Below are positions 55,440 to 64,000 of a DNA stretch of 64,000 bases, piece after piece. A program made the translations under genes and the position numbers. This stretch comes from Aquatica leii (Eukaryota; Arthropoda; Insecta; Coleoptera; Lampyridae), in the NCBI GenBank assembly GCA_035610365.1, contig CM069432.1, positions 166,840,035-166,904,034 of the forward strand, in the 5' to 3' direction. Positions within the stretch are counted from its first letter, which is position 1; each line of letters begins with the position of its first letter. The notes under the pieces were generated by a model. The model saw nothing but the letters and a program-made list of their open reading frames with translations, ran no database searches and had not been told where the DNA came from.

Positions 55440-55562
55440 AGATTCAAAAAATTTGGCAAAGTCACTCAAATTTACGAAAAGCCGTCTTTAATGTTCTTAC
55501 GCGACCGGAGTTAAAGTTTTCAAAATCTATGGCTGGAAAGTTATGGCTAACTTCTCCCGGGT
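55440..55562 (-). repeat. Unique outer part of right terminal inverted repeat
   Basis: Reverse complement of 53055-53178, followed by the TTTTAAAGT duplication. Confidence 0.88.
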
Positions 55563-55616
55563 TTTTAAAGTTACTCTTTAGAACACTTAAATGGCTTGTG
55601 AAAAAACTGAAGCCTC

Positions 55617-57047
55617 CCCACAAAACCATAAGTTCCATGTAGGTTCGATAAGCATTCCCAAATATTCATTTCTAAAGCATGCCAATAGTAGTTTGTGTAT
55701 GGACTTCTAATAACACACTTAATTTAAAACGTATTCTATAAGAATGCCTATATAAGAAGAATAAAGTACTCTAAAAGATTCTTTTAAAAACACTTCTATA
55801 GGAATACTATATTTAATTTAAAAAAGAAGTGCTTATAGCAGCCTTAAAATTGGCAGTTGATTGGAATCACTAAAGTATTAGAAATGTAGCAGCCTAATGG
55901 GGTTCCCATATTGATTCTATAATAATGCATATAGAAGGAGAATAAAGTATCCTACAAGATCACTCCTATAGTCCTTCTATATTGATATAAAAAATAAACT
56001 GTTTATAGCAGCCTTGACAATGTATTAAAATTCAAGTGTTACGACTAACATGATAACATTTTTTGATTTCTGAGAATTGTGACGAGATATGTACCGACTA
56101 CCGAGTTTGATTCACCAGAAACGCTTCTAAGTAAGTACTTATACGGTTACGGGTATATGCGGTTTTACGTTTACGAAAGGAAGACGACTTCGGACTTAGT
56201 CTATATTTGTAAATGTGTTCTTTTTTTGTGCTGAATTAAAGAAGAAAAAGCTATTAGAAGTTCTGCTGATTTAAGTAAAAGTAAGTACAAAAAGAAACAA
56301 TTGACAACATATCTATTTTTGTACGATCAGCTTATCCACGTTTTAGCGCTTTATTGTTATTGTTTATTTTTTTAGAACAGGGATGGCCAACCTGCGGACT
56401 TAAACTTAAAAAGCATTGTAATAGAAAATTAATTTTATTCATAAAAAGAAACATATTTTTGATATGAATCTAGTGAAAATGCATGGGACTGATAATAGAT
56501 GATAAAAAATAATTAATCGCATAATTTTGTTATAGAGTTAACCCAAAGTTGATTCAAAGGAGTTCCTATAGATGTTATTAATGAGAAGGTGTTCCAATGG
56601 CTACGTCATGGCAAAGCAAGATTAAAAAATGAAATAATTAGGATGATGCAGCAAACTACAAATTCGCAAACCATTGATTAAAAATTATTATATTTCATGC
56701 TTTTTGTGTTTCTTATGGTATGCTATTAAAACCCTGTAAAAGCATGCAAATCAATTACTTTTTAGTCGTTAACTTCGTCATGCTATTCTACAACATAGAA
56801 AAGTACTACATTGGCACTATTTTAAAGCATTCTAATGGAACGTGAAAACTTCTACCTTTGGCCTGCTTTTGTACAACGTATAATAGGACTCTATAAGGAC
56901 TAACTGTACAGCATTCTACTGGAGTGTCAAAACCTATCTCTAAACATAAACCATTCTACTGCTACAGGAAGGCTTTCAGTAATATCAATACTGCCTCTAT
57001 GCTTCTAAAAGCATTATTATGGACCCTATTTAGTTTTGTGGGTCCAT
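55617..57047. repeat. Candidate non-autonomous element with CCCACAAAAC ends
   Basis: CCCACAAAACYAWAA opens the left end and appears inverted at about 57030-57047. The interior is non-coding. It contains two diverged copies of a CTATAARAATGC…GAATAAAGTAYYCTA…TTATAGCAGCCTT block about 179 bp apart (55735 and 55914), and several AGCATTCTAMTGGA words between 56850 and 57010. No target duplication proven. Confidence 0.35.
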
Positions 57048-57309
57048 GAAGCGTTTAAGTAGCTAAAAATTCCGTTATGTTGCTGTTATGTAGCTCCTGT
57101 AATGTATTAAAATCGGGCTTATACAGCTCTTGGTGGTACTAGGAAAGCTTTAAAGAAGCTCTAAATGAACCACCTTTCAGAAACAACTATACAGCTTTAA
57201 TAGCTTTATTTTTACTACCTTTAAGTAGCTTAAAAATTAAATAAATATTTCATTAGAAAAAGAAATCTTGAAATCGTTACCTTTACTTAATTTCTAAAAA
57301 AAAATTGAG

Positions 57310-57610
57310 AAAAGTGATAAAGGAGAACCCATTGAAATTTTGTTTAAAAAATTGATTATCAAATTTATCACTTATTTTTACTGAAATCTTCTTAAACAAT
57401 TTAGAAAGTAAATATATTTCTGAACAAATTTTCTTACAAAAAATAATATTTTGGAAAAGATATGTTGATGTCATTTTTTGTATTTAAAAAAGTTGTAAAT
57501 ATTTTTTGTAGACTTTTCTGAAGATGAGCATCATTATTTTAAAGCTCGAAACATATGTAAACGAATTTGTTATTAGTCGACTGGTAATTTAAATAATTTT
57601 AAATTAAAAT
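57310..57610 (+). pseudogene. PLE remnant: RT active-site piece joined to 3' end
   Basis: ENPLKF, a stop, SNLSLIFTEIFLNNLESKYI and IIFWKRYVDVIFCI, corresponding to the PLE RT block around the active site. The YVDD motif has lost one Asp codon (YVDV). The RT breaks off at 57500 and the 3' untranslated region follows directly, with the hammerhead-like motif at 57518-57557. Its 3' end matches 52610-52770 in inverted orientation, so two copies flank the protease element. Confidence 0.7.
57518..57557 (+). ncRNA. Hammerhead-like motif in PLE 3' region
   Basis: CTGAAGA, T, GAGC, AT-rich loop, GCTC, GAAACATATGTA. Helix II is GAGC/GCTC. ACA-TA-TGT would give a three-pair helix III ending in GTA, a permitted NUH cleavage triplet. 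One extra base before helix II, as in the other families here. Confidence 0.38.
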
Positions 57611-57619
57611 TAATATTAA

Positions 57620-60440
57620 ATTTCTGAACGAATAATTGACCAATTCATCCTTTAAAAGGATTTTTGACGGAGAATCCATTTGTATCACGATGTTGCGTAG
57701 TTTAGTCAAATCTTAACGGTTTGACGAATTTGAGAACACACTGTGGTCGTTCCAGTATCTTCAAAATATTATAGGACGTATCTTCAACTATAAAACATAT
57801 ATTAAAAAAATTACTTATTATTGCTTGTCTACTTATACCTTCGTTTAGTGAACTGGAGCTGTAGAAAGAATACATTTATTCGTCTTCACGATCGTCATCA
57901 ATAAATAACAATCGACCATTTCTTCCATATGTTTGAGAAACTACTACATCTTAGGTTGATGTTCATATCAACAATTACAGCTTCTGTAAAAAATTATACT
58001 AAATAAGCCCAAAAAGTAAAAAAAAATTAAGTTGTTAGTATTTTAAAAATAAAGTTTTAAAAATGCAATTAGTATTAGTATTTTCAAAATTTTTGCGATT
58101 TTTTTTAAACAATTGTAAAAATATTTTATGTATTGTTAGATTTGTATTGAAGTGCTTTCAGCATGCTAAAATAAACATAAAAGAATCTTGTTTATAATTT
58201 TTTTTATTTTTTAAAAAACTAAGTATTTATTAGACAAGGTGCTAAAGAAATGCGGCTAACATTTACAAAAACTATATTTTTATTCGACATATGCCAACAT
58301 CAACAAAAAACATTTAAAGCAATGGCCAGAACGATTATGCAATTACGATGAATCGATCATTATGCAAAATAATGATCGCGATATCGAGCGTCTGTACAAT
58401 AACGATCGGAATCATTGATCGCTTATAAAATAACAATTGCGGTTGTGGAAAAGAAATTAAAACTTTTAATTATTTCATAAACAAATAAGACTAATATAAC
58501 ACGATTTTACTTATAATATTTACTTTAATAAATGTATAATAAACTTTAAGTATGCAGGTAGTTCACGGAAAATCGTAAAATTTTGTGTAAGTAGGTAAAT
58601 AACTCTTTTGCTCTTTTCCTCGTAAGAATTTTAAACCACATACAGATTTTTTAATTAAAAAGTAACATGGATTTAAACATTGAATTTTTTTTGTTTACAG
58701 AAATTTAACAATGCATTCTTTTCAAAGAAAAATAGAAAACTCTTCTAGGAAAGAACGTTTGTAAAATTTGTGTCACACATTCAGAATTTGGGAAAAACCT
58801 AGCTTTATATAAACACCAAGGTAAATCATAAAAACACAGGAAGTTAAAAACAATAAGCATTAACTACAAATGACAATACGTATTTGAAAAGAATTGCAAG
58901 TTTATTTTTAATACGTAATTCTTATGTTTGAGACAAATATCAACACGAGTTATGACTAATTACTCAACAATCTTTTTAGGGTTAATTTCAAATAGAAACA
59001 TTTAATTTACGAAAGAACGACACTTATTTTTTAATATGTTGTTTATTAATGCTTTAAACTATTTGTTCGTAAGTTTGCATCAGAATTCAAATAGCACGTC
59101 CATTCGAAAAAAAAAGATCACAGTAGTATCTATTTTCTGTGAATTTTTGTAAATATTTTTTTTAAATCTAAATATGAACAAATTTTAATTAATTTATTGT
59201 TTAGAAACAATATTAAAAAATGCTTAGGTATGTTGATTTTCAATACTCCAAACGTTATTGTATCCCGGAAAACGAAAATCGAATGTTTATGGCTAGATTT
59301 ATGACTAACTTTACACGAGCGAGTTTTTAGCAACAGTCGATTACTAATTAATTCTAAATACCATGATTGCGATCATTAATCGTGGAAAATAATAGCGATC
59401 TCACCCACTAATTTACAGTAATTATTTTAAGTTATTGTACAATTAAGTGCAACAAAAAGAAGAAGAATCCGGACAAGGAGATTCTCCGATGCTAATTTAA
59501 ATCATTTTTAAACGTTTGGTAGAAAAAAAAAATTAAAAATATTTACCTGATTGAAGGTGTAGAACAAGAACTGCAGTGTGTTTAAAATTTCCTTTTGTTG
59601 TTATACATTATCTCCGAAGATGCTTCTCACAAATCTTCTTTTGTTTTAAATCTTCCAAGTCCATTGTGGCAATGCTTATATTTCCACAGTTTTTCTAACA
59701 TTCTTTATCACTAATAAAAAACTTAAGAAAACTAGTACCTTTGTTTTCGGTATTATTATTTTCACAATTAATATAAACACAACCGTGATTTGTAACTTTT
59801 CCCATTTTAAAAATAAATCAAAAATATATTTACACTTAAACTAAACAAAAGTTCAAACAAACATTACTAGTACCAGAATTTTAAAAATCGTATCGCAATG
59901 TTAACCCAAGAAAAACTTTCAATTTAATACCGAAGCTTACATAAGTCGACAGACACGCAAGAACTGAAAAATCTCGATCCAATACAAACGTGGCGACCTC
60001 TACATCTTGATCCAATCAGTCGATACGATATCGCCCTTTAAGTTGCATTTCTTCTTACATTTATTATTCAAAGGTATAACTAAACTTACATTTATACAAT
60101 GATTGTAGAACTGGCCTTTAAGCATATTGCAATATTAAAAAAAGCGTTGATTATACATTTTTATACATTACTGTAACATTTGTAAAATATTATAAATAAG
60201 TATATATAAATAATATTATGAATAATATTTTTTAAACATTTTTAGAATGTTTTTCTAATATTCACTTTGCAACGTAATTCTGGCCATTAAGACGTTTTTG
60301 CACTGTTTTTAAAAATGTAAATATATCTTTTGTAAAACGTTGAAAAAACATTTGAAATATATTTGCTTGTTGATTGGGTAATTGTGACTCTAAAAAATGT
60401 AGGAATTTATCAAATCGACACTGCAAAAACTTTACAGAAT
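57620..60440. other. AT-rich stretch, nothing recognised apart from small hairpins
   Basis: A ten-base-pair hairpin CGATCATTAT-GCAAA-ATAATGATCG sits at 58354-58378 within a cluster of CGATC/GATCG words (58330-58440). A similar cluster lies at 59365-59400. No gene supported. Confidence 0.45.
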
Positions 60441-60447
60441 ATGCCAC

Positions 60448-61951
60448 GAAAAATATTTTTGATTGTTTCTGGAATGAGTTAAATTGGAAAGAAAAACAAA
60501 CTTTTGTTGGTTTGTTAGTAGATTAAGTTCCTACAAAAGAGACATCTGTTAAATGTAAAACTGTGTTACGCTGCATTTATTGTTATATCTATTCCTTAAA
60601 ACTTCGAGGCGAGGAAACGGTAGTATGCAAGAAAACGTTTCTAAATACTCTTGGATTTAATGAATGGATGGTACACAACTGGATAAAACAGCGTAGTCAG
60701 GTAAACAAAAATACCACGGTAAGAAATTCTGAAGAAAACAATCATGTTAAAACAATAGAAGATCATACACACGTTATGGGCATCAATAAAAAGTTCGTAA
60801 ATAATTCACGTAAAGAAGAGCAGAATACATACCTCGCGGCATTTTTTGAAAAATTGCCTAAACTTTCAAGTCACTGTTGTAGACAAAAGACTTCCGAATT
60901 ATACCTTGAACCAGTATTTCATGAAAAAAGCAACTTTATGACACGTATGTGGTAAAATGCGAGGATGACATAACAGCACCTTTAAGCCAAACTACATTTT
61001 ATACAGTTTTTAAGAATCTAAACTTATCATTGTTTACTCCAAAAAAAGACAGATGTGATACTTGTAGTTATGAAGTAAAAACTATTACCGATGATGTATG
61101 GAAAGCACACGTTGCATCAAAAAATAAAGCATAATTGAAAAAAGGTAATGATATTAAAACAGCAAAGGAGAGAAAATATGTTGTATTAAAAATTTATGTT
61201 GAAGCAGTAAAACTATCAGCCTAACGAAGGTTTCAGCTTTCTACTTCAAAATCAAATTGTGCTGTCACAATTTTACAGTGTTTAACGTGACATCGAAACA
61301 ATGTACTAATTATTAGTGGAATCAGGCACACGGCGACCTTCAAGCTTCCACTTTTATATATTTTTTATTAGACTACTTACAAGAGCAGTGTTTGCAAGAA
61401 AAGATGCCTGTTGTAATATATAGCGACGGGTGCACATATCAAAACTGCAACGTTACCATGGCAAATGCATTATTACACTTTGCTATTCAAATGTAATTCC
61501 GTTCACGCCTGCATTGAGCGAAAATTGAAAAATAGAGATGTTTATGTGCTTGCTGATTATGTGACTGCTTGTAAAAACGTCAGGAAAACACCGTTTCCAT
61601 TCGACGTAAAATATGTAACACATAGTTTTTTTAAAGTTTACACTGCAAGCAAACTATAGTATTATGAATCTATCCGCCCTGGTAAAAAAGCAGGTGATCC
61701 GGTCGTTACAGACATTGTGTCTCAGATATAGTCTGAATGGTATTGAGTATAAACACAACTACGATGATGAATACCAAACATTATCTCAAAGAATTGGTAA
61801 AGTTCAAATTGACGAGGAACCTCCAGTTCTACATGAAATACCAATTCCGATTTCACTATCAAAATGGAAGAATTTGCAGGAGCTGAAATCTGTAATACCC
61901 CTTGATTTTCATAGTTATTATGACAATTTACCACCCTTAACTGACATATAA
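60448..61951 (+). pseudogene. Insect multicopy 'YSDGCTYQN' family protein, decayed
   Basis: Pieces in family order over several frames: DCFWNELNWKEKQTFVGLLV, VCKKTFLNTLGFNEWMVHNWI, FFEKLPKLSSHCCRQKTSELYLEPVF, LFTPKKDRCDTCSYE, MPVVIYSDGCTYQNCN, CIERKLKNRDVYVLADYV, a RPGKKAGDP-like region, and KWKNLQELKSVIPLDFHSYYDNLPP. I know this block set from abundant uncharacterised insect proteins with a DDE-like layout (Asp in YSDGC, Glu in CIERK). That points to a transposase-like role but is not proven. At least six frameshifts or stops. No terminal repeats found. Confidence 0.7.
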
Positions 61952-64000
61952 TTCTAATACCGCGTATGTGACATAGAACACATCTAACATGATTTTGGGA
62001 TATTTTATGATGTTGAACACTTCAATACAAGTATTTTGTAAAGCAATATACAATACAATGTTTCAAAATGTAGGTTCAAGTTTAAATAATCATTTTTTTT
62101 ACTTTCCTATAAACGTTACATTTACCCATACCGTTGAAGCCCATACCCATTGGAGTAAAGGTAGCGATATACTATTTTTAATTATCTTATAAAGTACCCG
62201 TATTTTCTATACACAAAGTTTCATATTTACATACATATAAATAAATATACCTTATTAAACAAAATGGCAAAAAAACGTATCAGAAAATAGTATTTTAATA
62301 AAATTTGTAAATAACAATTAAAAGTCAAAATCAAAATAATGAGATAAGTTGTATAAAAAGTAAAACAACAAAGGCAATATAGAAACGTTACTAAATTAAA
62401 ATTTAAAAGTCAAAATAAATAAAATTAAGAGACAACATACTATACATAAATACAATTATAAGTTAAATTTATTTTTTTGTTATAAAAAAACATGTTTTAT
62501 TATGCAGAACTCAAATAAATATTAAATTTTCAAAACTATGTAAAAACAAAAAAAAACGTGTAAATAAAAATCTTAAATTTAATTGATATAGAATTAGTTT
62601 TATAAGCATAATCAAATTATTGGACCCAAAATAATTTTTAATCGTTTATATATTTTAAATTATGTGCTAACGATAAAAGACATTAAGATAAACAATGTGT
62701 AAGAATTACTGGTACATCAGAACAACTTGAGAGCAACTTAAATAGTAGTGATATAAATTTTGTATTATACATCTTGCTTAAGAATGACTTTCCGTTAAAA
62801 CGTCTTTTCAAAGAAAATATGCAAATTTTATTTTATTTTTATACGTCCTACATAATATTTTCTTAAAATAACTTATCAGGATACAAAATATAGTTAATAT
62901 TAAATATTGTTTATAGGTTTTAGATGTTAGTGTTTGAACATACATATTTCATTTTAATATCAGATTACGAGTCTTTTGACGTCATTAAATAACGTCAAGT
63001 TGACGACGTATTCAGTTCTGTTTATTACATAAATGCTGTTATCGACAAAACACGACGTTGATTAGTAATGTAATACAATTATGTTTACCTTAGTATTTCT
63101 ATTATGTAGGTGTTAATAATAAAAATAGATAAATACTTACCAGAGCACACGCTTTTCTAATTAAAGTTTTCCGTAAGGTGAAGGTTGAGTACTTGCAGCT
63201 ACAAAGCTAAAAAGAATGTATTAGTCTGTATTATAAAATGATCCGAATCTATTACTACATAAAACGGATGTAAACGTAGTTCAGTTTATTTAAATTAATA
63301 AAAATCATTATGTATTATTTAAGGTAAACGTACATTTTATTTACGTTAATTTATATATTATGTAGTACAAGCAGATATTTCGTTTGTGTCCATGCTAAAT
63401 TAAATTTATAGTTAAAAAATGTAATCCTGCTTATGTTGATTAAATTATACTACGTACTAAAATAAGTTCGAAAAAGAAACTTAATTTTTAAAGACATGAT
63501 AACGATTTTTTACGCAAATGTTTTCGAAAATCTAATCTGTGTTTTTTTAGAATTCGCTGCGGAAATAATCATGTGTTATAAAAATTTACTAACGCATTTA
63601 GTATTAAAAAGTCTTAAAAAAAAATTTTAAGTTAATAGTTATGTAAATTGTTATTTAGCCTATATAAAAATGTCATGCAGTTAACAAATTTAGACAGATA
63701 ACTTCAGTTATCCAATTCAAAAATATTCTCAAATTTAATCTTGACATTTTAGCAGTTGTCCTGTCAATTTTTAGAATGCCTGTTCGTTGTATAGTGCAAA
63801 GATTTTGAGACCTACTTACTGTCGTAGTGTTAATATTTATGTGTTGTTTATTTTCTATGATATGACAACAATAATAATATAGCAAATATTCAAAACAATT
63901 TTAAAAAACACTTGTTTCTTATTTTTACCGTTTTACTTTTTTTCTTTAGAAATAATAGGTTCTCCTAATGCAAAAAAAAGGCTAATTTATATGTAATATC
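61952..64000. other. AT-rich stretch, no gene; one possible minus-strand splice donor
   Basis: On the minus strand, TGCTCTGGTAAGTATTTA at about 63135-63152 is a good donor consensus after a short GC-richer stretch (63150-63210), but I see no coding frame around it. Otherwise low complexity. Confidence 0.35.

Larger units (their letters stand above)
53055..55562 (-). mobile_element. DNA transposon with long satellite-bearing inverted repeats and a C48 protease gene
   Basis: 2508 bp bracketed by the direct repeat TTTTAAAGT (53046-53054 and 55563-55571), a nine-base target duplication. Both ends open ACCCGGGAGAAGTTAGCC and share about 125 bp of unique terminal sequence. Tandem units follow: five with a 177-bp period on the left, two on the right, in inverted orientation. 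Between them is one gene, on the minus strand, for a Ulp1-like cysteine protease. No transposase is visible. Nine-base duplications and long inverted repeats suggest a Mutator-like helper, but KDZ-type elements also carry Ulp1 genes. Superfamily undecided. Confidence 0.85.

Noticed and set aside
61722-61934. Minus-strand frame opposite the YSDGC family remnant
   Set aside because: Antisense shadow of the plus-strand remnant.
63130-63215. Host exon on the minus strand ending in a GTAAGT donor
   Set aside because: The donor consensus is good, but no coding frame, acceptor pair or neighbouring exon is visible.

Overview
The window is AT-rich nuclear DNA, most likely from an insect, and consists almost entirely of transposable elements and their remains. 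The families seen are BEL/Pao, CsRn1-type Ty3/gypsy, Ty1/copia, Penelope-like (PLE), Tc1/mariner-type, pogo/Tigger, P-like and hAT, plus an open family of 'uncharacterised' insect proteins. Transposase and retrotransposon sequences rather than any cellular gene account for every coding stretch I can recognise. I found no convincing host gene, rRNA, tRNA or CRISPR array. The organism call is inferred from the mix of families, not from a host gene.

Layout. 1-4.3 kb: a gutted copia element (minus) with a PLE 3' fragment lodged in it, then an inverted repeat. 4.35-18.4 kb: a nest of insertions. A mariner-like transposase remnant (minus) is split by a BEL/Pao element (minus, about 4477-18061). That element is itself split by a 578-bp Tc1-like inverted-repeat element (7337-7914), which sits beside its reverse-transcriptase VDD motif, and by a younger BEL/Pao element (plus, 9961-16797) inside its gag. 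19.5-24.3 kb: a gypsy element with identical 236-bp LTRs, a canonical -1 slippery heptamer between gag and pol, and several frameshifts in pol. 24.3-26.5 kb: a second mariner-type transposase (minus), split by a 1045-bp P-like element with an 8-bp target duplication. 28.0-32.1 kb: two nearly identical PLE 3' halves joined head to head as a palindrome with arms of about 1.5 kb; the right arm carries a 1054-bp foldback-containing insert. 34.1-36.65 kb and 37.8-39.6 kb: two decayed Tigger/pogo elements. 42.5-48.7 kb: an inverted arrangement of TA microsatellites, a shared repeat and PLE fragments around a larger PLE remnant and a possible tyrosine-recombinase remnant. 49.7-50.8 kb: BEL/Pao and hAT scraps.

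53.05-55.56 kb is the most unusual unit. It is a 2508-bp element with 9-bp target duplications and long terminal inverted repeats. Inside the inverted repeats are tandem arrays of a unit whose period is exactly 177 bp in the left arm. The only recognisable gene is a Ulp1/C48-type cysteine protease with a PHD-like zinc tail, and its ATG lies inside the terminal-repeat sequence. PLE 3' ends flank the element on both sides. 60.45-61.95 kb holds a decayed member of an insect multicopy family with a conserved 'YSDGCTYQN' block.

A motif resembling the hammerhead ribozyme core (YTGAAGA, one base, a stem-loop, GAAAC) recurs in the 3' parts of all the PLE families here. Dating evidence within the window: the gypsy LTRs are identical, the plus-strand BEL LTRs differ at 2 of 389 positions, and the PLE palindrome arms are nearly identical. 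These are therefore recent, while copia, mariner, Tigger, hAT and the minus BEL are old.
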